Below, piece by piece: positions 16,719 through 25,060 of a DNA stretch of 64,000 bases; position 1 is the first letter of the stretch, and every line of letters begins with the position of its first letter. The notes under the pieces are model-generated. The model was not told where the DNA came from, searched no databases, and saw only the letters and a list, made by a program, of their open reading frames with translations. Origin of the DNA: Gynuella sunshinyii YC6258 (GTDB lineage Bacteria > Pseudomonadota > Gammaproteobacteria > Pseudomonadales > Natronospirillaceae); contig NZ_CP007142.1 of the NCBI RefSeq assembly GCF_000940805.1, positions 4,874,593 through 4,938,592 on the forward strand, read 5' to 3'. Position numbers and translations under genes: made by a program.

Positions 16719-17610
16719 ATATCGCCAACAACTCACACTCGAACTGCCTGATCATTTTCGGATTCAGGACTTTCTGGATTTTCATCGTCGCGACCAGCAA
16801 GCGCTGGCCGAACGCGTCAGCACAAATAGCCTGACCAAAGGACTTATGCTGTCAGGCGTTCCCTGTCAGCTGGAGATCGGATTCAATGCAGATCAGATCA
16901 ACGTGCAACTGACTGCTGCCAAAGAACCCGACCCGCAAAGCAATTCATTATCGGCACTGGCAGCCCATATGCTGGGTCTGTCTCAACCGATCCAGCAGTT
17001 TGAACAGATGTTCAGCGATCACCCACAAGTTGGCTCTTTGCTGCGTCAGAATAAAGGACTCAGAATTCCTCAGGCAGCCTCTGCTTACGAGGCTCTGGTT
17101 TGGGCAATTATCGGCCAGCAGATCAGCCTGACAGCGGCCATTTCAATTCGTCGCCGGTTTATTCAGGCAGCCGGTCAGCTCACCCTCAACGGCTTATACT
17201 GTTTCCCCGACCCCGACAGTGTCAGCCGGATGGATCCGGCAGATATCAAAGGCTGTGGTTTTTCCAATGCCAAAATTCAGGCATTGATGAGACTGAACGA
17301 ATGGATTCAGGCAACACCGACACTTCCCAACACATTGACAACAGAAACCGCCAAACAACTCAACGAACAACTCCTGAGTATCAAAGGCATCGGCCCATGG
17401 ACCGTGAGTTATGCATTACTGAGAGGATTTAACTGGCTGGATGGATCACTGCATGGCGATGTCGCCGTACGTCGAAACCTGCAATATCTACTCAAGATGG
17501 AGACAGCTGTGGATGCACGTTATACCGAACAGTGGTTGCAACCGTTTTCTCCCTGGCGGGCGCTGATGGCCGCTCATTTATGGGCACAGCAGAGCAGTTC
17601 GGGTTATTGA
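16708..17610 (+). CDS. alkA: DNA-3-methyladenine glycosylase II (AlkA)
   Basis: 300 residues. An N-terminal alpha/beta domain (about 1-112) is followed by an HhH-GPD glycosylase core: AYEALVWAIIGQQISLTAA, the helix-hairpin-helix LLSIKGIGPWTVSYALLRG, and LHGDVAVRRNL with catalytic Asp at 251. It removes 3-methyladenine and other alkylated bases, leaving abasic sites. The ATG at 16708 overlaps the preceding gene by 11 bp; the in-frame upstream ATG at 16636 would lengthen the overlap with no domain gain. No terminator is evident; the 331 bp downstream contain no recognisable gene. Confidence 0.88.
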   Translation: MPTEYRQQLTLELPDHFRIQDFLDFHRRDQQALAERVSTNSLTKGLMLSGVPCQLEIGFNADQINVQLTAAKEPDPQSNSLSALAAHMLGLSQPIQQFEQMFSDHPQVGSLLRQNKGLRIPQAASAYEALVWAIIGQQISLTAAISIRRRFIQAAGQLTLNGLYCFPDPDSVSRMDPADIKGCGFSNAKIQALMRLNEWIQATPTLPNTLTTETAKQLNEQLLSIKGIGPWTVSYALLRGFNWLDGSLHGDVAVRRNLQYLLKMETAVDARYTEQWLQPFSPWRALMAAHLWAQQSSSGY

Positions 17611-17941
17611 AAAATAAAATTTTTTGTGCCTTCTACGAACAGAACATTGTGGGACTCATAAATACTATGTACCGGCATATGAGTTCCTCTATTTTCATCG
17701 ATCCGGGCCCGACAATGCTCAAATACTTATGATGACAACCGGCCTGACCAATCCATCCCATAGACCTTTTGCCATCAATGTTAATATGCAAACTTAGCAT
17801 TTAACATATACCACTATATGCTCTACATTAACTGACAAGAAAAAGGACCTGTTTTCGCAGTCTATTGCCATATTCTTTGGCGGTCTTTGAAGTTTTCTTA
17901 CTCACGAAAACAATAAGGGTATTCGTACCAAGGAGATTTCC
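17611..17941. other. Intergenic stretch without recognised gene
   Basis: 331 bp between alkA and the GLUG-repeat gene. I see no coding frame with a ribosome site and no strong hairpin with a U-run. The last 60 bp hold AAGGAG just before the next ATG. Confidence 0.6.
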
Positions 17942-19537
17942 ATGAAAGTGTTTCAGCAGTTTCTTCAACTCCTGACAGCTCTACTCCCCCTATCAAGCAT
18001 ACTACTGTCGTTGATTCTCACACCCACGTTTGCCTCAGCAGCCAACTCTGGAGATGTGGATCTCGACAATGACGGTCTGATCGAAATCGAAACCTTAGAA
18101 GAACTCAACCAGATGCGCTATAACCTTTTCGGTACCAGCCTTACCGATGAGTATGGCGACAGCAACAGCGAAGGCTGTCCCGCATCCGGTTGTTTTGGCT
18201 ATGAACTGGTGAATGATCTGGACTTTGATACCAATGGCAATGGAAAACTGTTTGATGATCCATTCTGGAACAACCGCCGTGGCTGGGAACCGGTTGGCAC
18301 TGAACAATTTCCATTTCAGGCAATGTTTGAAGGCAATAATCATGAGATCAGAAATTTATATATTCATCGCACCGACGAAACCTGTACTGGTTTGTTTGGA
18401 GCCATGACGGGAATTGCAATTAAGAACCTGACCTTGACAGGACCGTTAGCTAAAATCTATGCCGGAACCGGAGCAGGAAGCCTGGTTGGGTGCATTGTCC
18501 TGAACACTTTCGATACTGACCTTAAGGACAATATCATTAAAAACAACCATAGCAACGTTAGCATCTCCGGCAAAAATAATATTGGCGGACTGATTGGTCA
18601 AATATCTACCAGTTATGCAAACACTTATATTCTTAATAACAGTGCCTCAGGTGTGGTTCAGGGGAGTTTTGCTGTCGGTGGCCTGATCGGCGACACAGAG
18701 GTGTTTACTGAGTTTTCATTCCTGGTCATAACAAATAACTTCAGATCCGGTCCCACCTATGGGGATACCAATGTAGGAGGCTTGATAGGGTACCATGTGA
18801 CCGATATTGGGGGCATATCTACAGTCACCTACGGAACTGTCGAAGGCCGTGTAACAGGAGTTAAAAATGTTGGCGGTTTGATTGGAGAAGTAAGTTTGCA
18901 TTCATACGTCTCACGAAATATTGCCCAGCTAACAAACTCTTCCTCCAGTGCCCGAGTTATTGCAAAGGGTAATCGTGCAGGTGGACTCATAGGACTAGTT
19001 GCAATTACCGGAGAAAAAGACATTACCCGACTGTCTATCAGCACCAGCTGGGCCTCTGGCATGGTGGAAGGCGTAGATGAAGTCGGTGGCCTTATTGGTG
19101 GATTGTACGCGGGTGACACCATAGAACAGAAAAATACCTATGCCACCGGAAAAGTTATTGGGAACCAATCTGTTGGTGGCCTGATAGGTCATATCGGTAC
19201 AAGCGAACGCGAAAAGAATACGTTCGCGAATAATTACGCACTTGGAACGGTAAGAGGCAACAATGATACCGGAGGGCTCGTTGGCAGCGTAAAAATCAGA
19301 GAAATCACTGATTGGTATCCTGACGAGGAAAGAGGCTTCATGCGTGCATATGAAAACTACTGGGACACCGAAACTACCAGACAAAGTGACAGCGCAATCG
19401 GTGATGGCTACACCAGCGCCGAACTCAAATGCCCACAACAACCGGAAGACCCAACCTGCATGACCATACTCTATCATGGCTGGAGTTCCAGCATCTGGGA
19501 CTTTGGTACCTCCAGCGAGTATCCCAAACTACGATGA
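17942..19537 (+). CDS. Secreted GLUG-repeat protein
   Basis: 531 residues with a long signal peptide (two hydrophobic runs, LLTALLPLSSILLSLILTP, cleavage near ASA at about 35). It opens with a calcium-binding-like DVDLDNDGLIEI and then a beta-helical body (about 150-480) carrying eight GGLIG/GGLVG motifs spaced 30-50 residues apart, the hallmark of GLUG repeats found in bacterial adhesins and IgA-peptidase-like proteins. The C-terminus (YENYWDTETTRQS, LKCPQQPEDPTCM) is the common closing module of such proteins. It is likely a secreted or cell-surface solenoid; the target is unknown. The ribosome site AAGGAG is strong. No secretion-system partner is next to it. Confidence 0.75.
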   Translation: MKVFQQFLQLLTALLPLSSILLSLILTPTFASAANSGDVDLDNDGLIEIETLEELNQMRYNLFGTSLTDEYGDSNSEGCPASGCFGYELVNDLDFDTNGNGKLFDDPFWNNRRGWEPVGTEQFPFQAMFEGNNHEIRNLYIHRTDETCTGLFGAMTGIAIKNLTLTGPLAKIYAGTGAGSLVGCIVLNTFDTDLKDNIIKNNHSNVSISGKNNIGGLIGQISTSYANTYILNNSASGVVQGSFAVGGLIGDTEVFTEFSFLVITNNFRSGPTYGDTNVGGLIGYHVTDIGGISTVTYGTVEGRVTGVKNVGGLIGEVSLHSYVSRNIAQLTNSSSSARVIAKGNRAGGLIGLVAITGEKDITRLSISTSWASGMVEGVDEVGGLIGGLYAGDTIEQKNTYATGKVIGNQSVGGLIGHIGTSEREKNTFANNYALGTVRGNNDTGGLVGSVKIREITDWYPDEERGFMRAYENYWDTETTRQSDSAIGDGYTSAELKCPQQPEDPTCMTILYHGWSSSIWDFGTSSEYPKLR

Positions 19538-19556
19538 GATAACGGATTACTCTTAA

Positions 19557-19578
19557 GTCCTCCCGCTGCAGGGAGGAC
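19557..19578 (+). terminator. Hairpin after the GLUG-repeat gene
   Basis: GTCCTCCC pairs perfectly with GGGAGGAC around GCTGCA, 19 nt after the stop codon, followed by ATTTAAC. The stem is strong and the U-run is short. Confidence 0.6.
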
Positions 19579-19619
19579 ATTTAACAGATTACCGTTAAAA
19601 AAACCGCTAACCGTTACAT

Positions 19620-20186
19620 TTATGCCGACTTAGCAACAGCATGAGTCAGGGTCAGCGGCTCCCTTTCCAGTTCATGCTGATTAACGCTGAAAATCACTAC
19701 CGGTATGCCATTGATAATATCCCGATGGCTGTAGCGCTCACCAATACGCTGGGCAACCCGTTTGGAACGTTCATTATTGGGCTGAATAATACTCACCAAA
19801 TGGCCAAGCCCGGCAATTTTGAACGCCCAGTCACGAGCCGCCAGCGCAGATTCCGTGGCATACCCCTGCCCCCAGGCATCGGGGTGAAAGGCCCAGGCGA
19901 GTTCTATACCCGGCCAACCTTCCGGATAAAATAATCCGGTGCGACCAATCAACTCACCGGTTGCTTTCAGTTCGACCGCCCAGATACCAAAACCACGCAG
20001 TTGCCAGTGACCAATCAATGTCGCCATTAACCGCCAGGACTCAGTACGATTCAGGGGCCGCCCATCACCGATAAACCGGGTAAAACGCGGGTCAGCATTC
20101 ATCTCGGCAAAAGTGTCCACATCCCGCTCATCAAAACCTCTCAGGATCAGGCGCTCAGTTTCCAATACAGGGATATAGTTTGGCAT
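19620..20186 (-). CDS. GNAT acetyltransferase, RimJ/RimL type
   Basis: A 188-residue GNAT protein of the Acetyltransf_3 type: ETERLILRGFDERDVDTFAEM at the start, GFGIWAVELKATGELIGRTGL for the central strands, LAWAFHPDAWGQGYATES as the acetyl-CoA loop (QGYATE), and IQPNNERSKRVAQRIGE near the end. It would N-acetylate a protein N-terminus or a small amine; the substrate cannot be read from the sequence. It is convergent with the GLUG gene and monocistronic. Confidence 0.85.
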   Translation of the reverse strand: MPNYIPVLETERLILRGFDERDVDTFAEMNADPRFTRFIGDGRPLNRTESWRLMATLIGHWQLRGFGIWAVELKATGELIGRTGLFYPEGWPGIELAWAFHPDAWGQGYATESALAARDWAFKIAGLGHLVSIIQPNNERSKRVAQRIGERYSHRDIINGIPVVIFSVNQHELEREPLTLTHAVAKSA

Positions 20187-21162
20187 CGAACAGGACTCAG
20201 CTTATCGTTGAAACAGCCGCCGATCATACAAGCTAAAGAGCGGACAATTAAGCTCCGGTTACACGAACATGGGAGCTATATCGCAAATTAAACACCTATC
20301 ATTCATTTGAAGGATTGACCCCAAAAGAGACTTTCAGTGTTCATCACCCCCAAATACTGCACCAAATCTGACACTCAGGCCCCGCTACAGCTCCGGCGAC
20401 AGGGCCATGACGTGTTTAATCTGGACCTGGGATCATATGATCCTCGCTGAATCGATTGACTCAAATCCTAAAGACTCAGCGACCTCCGCCCTCTGAATGG
20501 CTTCACCTGGCAGGATTTTGTAGGAGGGAAAGGCAAACCAAGCAATTTTATAATGCCGTATAGATAGACCCACAAACGTCGGGACTGGCGGTAAACTTGA
20601 AGTGTTTTACAAAGAACGGTTTAAGGCGTTATATCCAGATAATTGGTAGATAAATGATCATGCAAACCATTATTCGGCTCAATCAGGCTGTTTTGTGATG
20701 CTTAACTAAGTAATCACGAATCAGAGAGCGAATATGGAAGAAACCTGAGCGTCTGGCTCACTAGAACTATTAAGACATGGCGATTCGCACATTCGGCTTG
20801 ATATCGCTTTTGATAGCAGAATTGCTTTCATTGGCGTGGACAATTCAGTTGAGACCTCTATAAGAACTTTTCTTTCTCTTCCAGAAAAAATATCGGGCGT
20901 GAATTTCCAACAATAAGGAAGTAGAGGAATCCGGAAATCCCTCTTTGTCAGGATAGCTGTCACTGCAAAAATTAAACTAAAAGTGAGATCAGAGGGGGCT
21001 AACAACACACAGTTTATATTGTTCAAAACCAAACAATTTGGATATGATTTCAGCCTTCAATAAAATCTGTTCTGAATAATACGCAAAAAACTTTTATTAC
21101 TCGCCATGCTCACTGTGCATTTTTCCCAACAAAAACCAACACTGATTTTCTGAGGTATAAAT
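20187..21162. other. 976-bp stretch of decayed coding fragments
   Basis: No intact gene. Short coding-like pieces are visible on the + strand: one reading TWELYRKLNTYHSFEGLTP (about 20264-20371) resembles the C-terminal end of integrase-core transposases, one reading GGKLEVFYKERFKALYPDNW ends at a stop at 20647-20649, and a third spans 20734-21063 with two internal stops (listed separately). The mix suggests several eroded genes, possibly after transposon insertion. Confidence 0.4.
20734..21063 (+). pseudogene. Possible gene remnant with two in-frame stops
   Basis: A single frame of 109 codons from ATG 20734 to TAA 21061-21063 is interrupted only at 20746 (TGA) and 20914 (TAA). The middle piece, with HGDSHIRLDIAFDSR and VETSIRTFLSLPEKISGV, has natural protein composition. 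I do not recognise the family. Random frames of this length with two stops do occur, so confidence is low. Confidence 0.3.
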
Positions 21163-21642
21163 TTGAATAAGGGTTGCGCTTATTTATTAACTGGCAAGGT
21201 GGCCAGTGGAAAAACCACTTACGCTCGTAAAATGGAGGCCGAAAAAAAGGCTGTTTTTCTTTCGATTGATGAATTACAGCTTTGTATTTTTGGTAGTTCA
21301 CCGACACGTGAGCAACTTGATAATTCATACGATGGGGCCCGCGAATATCAATTTAAAGAAGCTTTAAAATTTTTGGAAAACGGGATCGATGTCTTTTTCG
21401 ATTGGGGGCTCTGGAAAAAAACCGAACGTCTGAAATATAAAGAACAACTTCAAAAACACGGGTTTGAAGTGGTTATTGTTTATTTTAAGGTATCAGCCGA
21501 AAAACGTTTGGAGTGGAATTCAAAAAGAAACGCCGGGGGCGATGTGGCATCTTTCAAAATAGAGCCTCACGATGTTGCACTGTTTGATTCCATGTATGAA
21601 GAGCCAACAGAAGAAGAGTATGATCTACTGATAACATATTGA
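21163..21642 (+). CDS. Small P-loop kinase (AAA_33 type)
   Basis: 159 residues starting at TTG (21163), with GAGG seven bases upstream. Walker A is LLTGKVASGKTTYARK (residues 8-23); FLSIDELQLCIF and a lid-like segment (YFKVSAEKRLEWNSKRN) follow, matching the AAA_33/zeta-toxin-like predicted kinase family that includes nucleotide or aminoglycoside kinases. The substrate is unknown. Codon use is AT-richer than the neighbours and it sits between decayed fragments and an IS relic, so it was probably acquired horizontally. Confidence 0.72.
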   Translation: MNKGCAYLLTGKVASGKTTYARKMEAEKKAVFLSIDELQLCIFGSSPTREQLDNSYDGAREYQFKEALKFLENGIDVFFDWGLWKKTERLKYKEQLQKHGFEVVIVYFKVSAEKRLEWNSKRNAGGDVASFKIEPHDVALFDSMYEEPTEEEYDLLITY

Positions 21643-21670
21643 CAATTAACAAGTGGCTGAGATAAAAATG

Positions 21671-21740
21671 ACGTCCGTTCAGTTATTCCTTGCTTTCGCC
21701 ACGCATGCTGGCAGCAACAAACCAAATCACGAACGGACGT
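21671..21740. promoter_or_regulatory. 10-bp inverted repeat before the LysE-type gene
   Basis: ACGTCCGTTC (21671-21680) is the exact reverse complement of GAACGGACGT (21731-21740), which ends 4 bp before the exporter ATG. The arms could form an operator or an RNA stem sequestering the start region. No conventional AGGAGG is visible before that ATG. Confidence 0.4.
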
Positions 21741-21744
21741 ATTC

Positions 21745-22377
21745 ATGATAGATTTAGCGGTATTGCCTTTTTTCTTTGCCAGTATATTTTTTCTGGTGAT
21801 CTCACCCGGTCCGGATTTACTACTTATCTCCAGCTATTCATCCACAAACGGCTTTAAGTCAGGACTGGCAATTTCAGTTGGTATTTTCATAGCAGGTATC
21901 ATTCAAACGATGCTGGTTGCATTAGGATTAGGGCAACTCATGCAGGCGATGCCGGTGGTTGCTTTTGGAGTCAAAATGGTCGGAGCGTTGTATTTATTCT
22001 GGCTGGGTATCAATTTGATTCGCTCGTGGTTTGGTAACAAACGGGAACAAGTGGCAAAGGAAAAACCACGGACATTGCCAACGATAAATCTTGTTTATAG
22101 AGGGTGCCTGAATAACCTTCTTAATCCCAAAGCCCTGTTGTTTTTCAGCATGTTCCTGCCACAGTTTACAAATGAAGCCTCCAGCCTTTCAGGTCAAATA
22201 ATGATCCTTGGTCTGATATTAAGCGTCTTTGCATTATTGGTTAATGTTATGCTTGCCTTTTCATTTAGCTCTGTTGGCAGTTATTTGGGTAGCAAGCTTA
22301 ATATTGGCCGTCATTCTGATGGTCTGTTAGGGTTAATCTTTGTTGGTCTGGCTGCTCGTTTAGCGATATCAAAATGA
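21745..22377 (+). CDS. LysE/RhtB-family amino-acid exporter
   Basis: A 210-residue membrane protein with about six hydrophobic segments. Family landmarks are the first-helix motif FFLVISPGPDLLLISSYS (with GPD), GFKSGLAISVGIFIAGII, the middle LYLFWLGINLIRS and the cytoplasmic-loop motif GCLNNLLNPKALLFFSMFLPQF. Such proteins export amino acids or homoserine lactone-like compounds; the substrate cannot be deduced. It starts right after a long inverted repeat and ends at an IS5-family relic, so the downstream flank has been rearranged. Confidence 0.85.
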   Translation: MIDLAVLPFFFASIFFLVISPGPDLLLISSYSSTNGFKSGLAISVGIFIAGIIQTMLVALGLGQLMQAMPVVAFGVKMVGALYLFWLGINLIRSWFGNKREQVAKEKPRTLPTINLVYRGCLNNLLNPKALLFFSMFLPQFTNEASSLSGQIMILGLILSVFALLVNVMLAFSFSSVGSYLGSKLNIGRHSDGLLGLIFVGLAARLAISK

Positions 22378-22780
22378 TTGACTTGACCAAGTTTTCGTTC
22401 CTCAACGAGCTTGATTTTATACGGTGAAGCACTTCCAACGGATATTCCGATACCATCTGCAATTGCCATAACCTTGGTCTCTTTTCCTCGCTTGGTTTTG
22501 CCAACACCCCTTTTTTGGCCGATGCAAACGATCCGTCTGTAAAGGCTTCTTTAAGATAATCTTCCCCTAATCTCCAAGTTCTGAATAAGCTCTCTCAGAA
22601 CATTCTCGAATACGCCGTCTTGAACCCTGCAATAACACGTTTGATAAGGATGATATCGTTTGGGCAGATCTGTACATGGTGCCCCAGTCTCACATCCTCA
22701 TTTACGCCAGTAAACTGCGGTGTTGCGAGTGGTGCTTCCTCACCTGCATCAAAACTATTCCTGTTTTTCAGAGGTCCCCT
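22378..22780 (-). mobile_element. Relic of an IS5-family insertion sequence
   Basis: Read leftward with several frame changes, the sequence gives TGAPCTDLPKRYHPYQTC, then DGVFENVLRELIQNLEIRGRLS, then EAFTDGSFASAKKG, then VGKTKRGKETKVMAIADG and SASPYKIKLVEE. These are in the correct order for an IS5-type DDE transposase, including the second catalytic Asp region (TDGSFASAKKG). The putative outer end at 22755-22780 (GGACCTCTGAAAAACAGG on the minus strand) resembles IS5-group terminal repeats. The element is truncated after the middle of the transposase and cannot be active. Confidence 0.7.
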
Positions 22781-23179
22781 GTTTTCACTTATTGACGCAC
22801 GAGAATATATTTTGAGACAGGCTCTGTTTGTAATTCGTTGACCCTCTGCAATTTACACGAACAATACGCAAAAATTCCGTGCATCGTCAGTGTCGTTTAC
22901 GTTATCAGATTGTGGTGGCCCAGTCGTTATGTTGAGTATATTATTACGCCAGAAAAAGCACAGCTTCAATTGCTTGGCACAAGTCTCTTGGTATCAAACA
23001 ATTGTAGGCCCAGCGATTTACTATTAACCTCGCATTGGCTATGGCCAATGGTGTGGTCCGACATCTCAGTGCATCCCTGCATCACACTATTAACCCGACA
23101 TGCATACTCGCCGGATTAATAATAATCGCGCGCTACAGGCATTAACACTCTATCAGGAAAATGACGAACAGGAGATATA
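22781..23179. other. Intergenic stretch upstream of the SDR gene
   Basis: About 400 bp without a supported gene. On the minus strand a short stretch reads LGLQLFDTKRLVPSN, faintly like a LysR helix-turn-helix, as expected opposite this kind of SDR, but stops surround it. A good ribosome site, AGGAG, precedes the SDR start. Confidence 0.4.
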
Positions 23180-23773
23180 ATGAAAATAGTCATAATAGGT
23201 GCGACAGGCACAATCGGTAACGCTGTATGCACCCGGCTTACCGAACACCACCATGTCATTAAGGCATCCCGCTCAAGTGAGTTAATCGTTGACTTAAAAC
23301 AACCAGAGACACTGCACAATATTTTTGATCAACATCCAGATGTCGATGCAATTTTATGTACCGCAGGTCGCTCAGCATTCGGTCAATTGGACAGTTTGAC
23401 GGACGAAGAAATTAATCTGGGAATCGACAATAAACTCCAGGGGCAAATTCAGCTTGTTAGAATAGCACGAAGAAAGATGAAGGAAGGGGGAGTTATTGTC
23501 TTAACAACAGGGATGTTGGCTCAGAATCCGAATCCTCTTTCCTCTATGGCCACAATGATTAACCGAGGTATAGAAGGATTTGTTGAAGCGGCGTCATTGG
23601 ATATGCCCAATATGCAAAAGCTACATGCAGTGAGCCCTCCAATGGCGAAAGAAACTGCTGAAAAATTAGGATGGCAGGGCGGTATTCCAGCGAAAGAAAT
23701 AGCAAAGCTATATGAAGAAGCGCTGACTTCTACCCATCAAGGCAAGATATTTTCTTATCATCGGCTAAGCTAA
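23180..23773 (+). CDS. Short-chain dehydrogenase/reductase
   Basis: 197 residues with a Rossmann motif IVIIGATGTIGNAV at the N-terminus, the second-strand Asp in VDLKQPETL, AILCTAGRSAFG in place of the usual NNAG, and GVIVLTTGMLAQNPNP. The classical YxxxK is not present at the usual place (PLSSMATMINRGIEGF), as in the short atypical SDRs often paired with a LysR gene. Reaction unknown. It is monocistronic, with a good terminator after it. Confidence 0.8.
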   Translation: MKIVIIGATGTIGNAVCTRLTEHHHVIKASRSSELIVDLKQPETLHNIFDQHPDVDAILCTAGRSAFGQLDSLTDEEINLGIDNKLQGQIQLVRIARRKMKEGGVIVLTTGMLAQNPNPLSSMATMINRGIEGFVEAASLDMPNMQKLHAVSPPMAKETAEKLGWQGGIPAKEIAKLYEEALTSTHQGKIFSYHRLS

Positions 23774-23807
23774 CAACCCTGTGCAGAGGGCAGTCAAGGC
23801 CAGACAC

Positions 23808-23831
23808 GCTGAGGCCTCAGCACTATTTTTT
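23808..23831 (+). terminator. Intrinsic terminator after the SDR gene
   Basis: The perfect palindrome GCTGAGGCCTCAGC (23808-23821) is followed by ACTATTTTTT. It separates the SDR gene from the convergent jet operon. Confidence 0.75.
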
Positions 23832-23884
23832 GATCGTTCAGCGAAAACCCTGGCTGCCGCTGACCGACGAGTCAGACGTTGCGC

Positions 23885-25060
23885 TCAGCGACCTTCCCCC
23901 GTTTTATCAAAGTGACTCAAATTCAGCAGGCTCAACACTGTTTCCTGTTGCACAAAACTCTGATGTGATTGTAAGTACTGCAGTAATTGTTCATCCGCCC
24001 ATGGGTCACCGGTCGCGGATATTTTCCGGTTCTGGGCCTTGCCGGTAATTTGTTGATAAACGTCGGCAGCTATGCCTTTGCCTGCTTCAATCTGATCCCG
24101 TAACAATTGATAGCCTGGTTGCCAGGCATTGACTTTGGCGCGATATTTCTGATTCATCAATGCCAGCATATCAAGCCCGGCGAAATCCAGATCTCCCCAG
24201 AAATAAAGCGTCATGCACTGCTCAAACCACGAGCTTATGAAACGATTGCGTTGTTCCAACTGACCGGCAAAAAAGAACTGACAGAGTGATGGTTCCCACA
24301 ACCGTTGTGAAGCACCTTTGTATCCGGCGCTGAACACCAGGGCACAGGGAGGATTCAGATCGACCAGCTTAAAAAACGCATCCTGGTTTTCGATCAGCAG
24401 CACATAGTCAAGGTCATCCGGCAGCCAGACATTCATTATGATCTTTCGTGGCAATATCCGTTCTTCGTACTCGGGGAATAAACGACACAGCCAGTCGCGA
24501 TGAGTCAGGTGTTTTGCATGTCCGTCAAACAATACCGCGCTCAACTCAGTGGTTGTCATGGCGTTTTGCTGCAGTAATTCCGGAATACGACTGAGCCTGG
24601 TGATCACTTCCTGTGAATCATAACCCGTGATCTCCAATGGCCTTCGGGCCAGCACGTCCTTATTACCCGAAAACTCTGATTGAAGGACCCGATCAGACCA
24701 GGAATGACGTTCATACAGCTGATCAAGTTCTGGAAACCACTGCCTGATCTGCTCAATACTGTCGGGCCTGAATTCCACAAAACAATCAGACATGTCTTCT
24801 TTTTCGATATCTTCTTCGCGCTGGGGTGACCAGTTGATAAACAACTGATGGTGGTGATCGAGATCGTTTAAGTATTCAAAGAACAGTCCGAGTTGATCGT
24901 TGCCAAGGTATTTGAGGTCACGAATCCTGGCGCAGTTTCTTTCGCTGAACTTTATATACAGCCGCTTGTTTCCCTTGAGATGTTTGCTGACAACTGCTTT
25001 AAACAAACAAAAGAATGCCGCTTCCAGTGGCTTTGATAACCGGGGAAGCGGCAGTGCCAT
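23885..25060 (-). CDS. jetD: Wadjet type I nuclease subunit JetD (DUF3322/DUF2220)
   Basis: A 391-residue protein with an N-terminal DUF3322 part (about 1-190) and a C-terminal DUF2220 Toprim nuclease domain. The Toprim acidic residues are visible: E224 in LLIENQDAFF and D290/D292 in YFWGDLDFAGLDML. JetD cuts circular DNA held by the JetABC SMC-like complex. Its ATG shares one base with the jetC stop (TGATG at 25058-25062), so the two are translationally coupled. It is the last gene of the complete jetA-B-C-D operon. The length is normal for type I, and the catalytic residues look intact. Confidence 0.93.
   Translation of the reverse strand: MALPLPRLSKPLEAAFFCLFKAVVSKHLKGNKRLYIKFSERNCARIRDLKYLGNDQLGLFFEYLNDLDHHHQLFINWSPQREEDIEKEDMSDCFVEFRPDSIEQIRQWFPELDQLYERHSWSDRVLQSEFSGNKDVLARRPLEITGYDSQEVITRLSRIPELLQQNAMTTTELSAVLFDGHAKHLTHRDWLCRLFPEYEERILPRKIIMNVWLPDDLDYVLLIENQDAFFKLVDLNPPCALVFSAGYKGASQRLWEPSLCQFFFAGQLEQRNRFISSWFEQCMTLYFWGDLDFAGLDMLALMNQKYRAKVNAWQPGYQLLRDQIEAGKGIAADVYQQITGKAQNRKISATGDPWADEQLLQYLQSHQSFVQQETVLSLLNLSHFDKTGEGR

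Noticed and set aside
22838-23119. 93-codon frame before the SDR gene
   Set aside because: No ribosome site, with composition rich in Trp, Cys and His as in random frames. A weak LysR-like stretch on the other strand is broken by stops.
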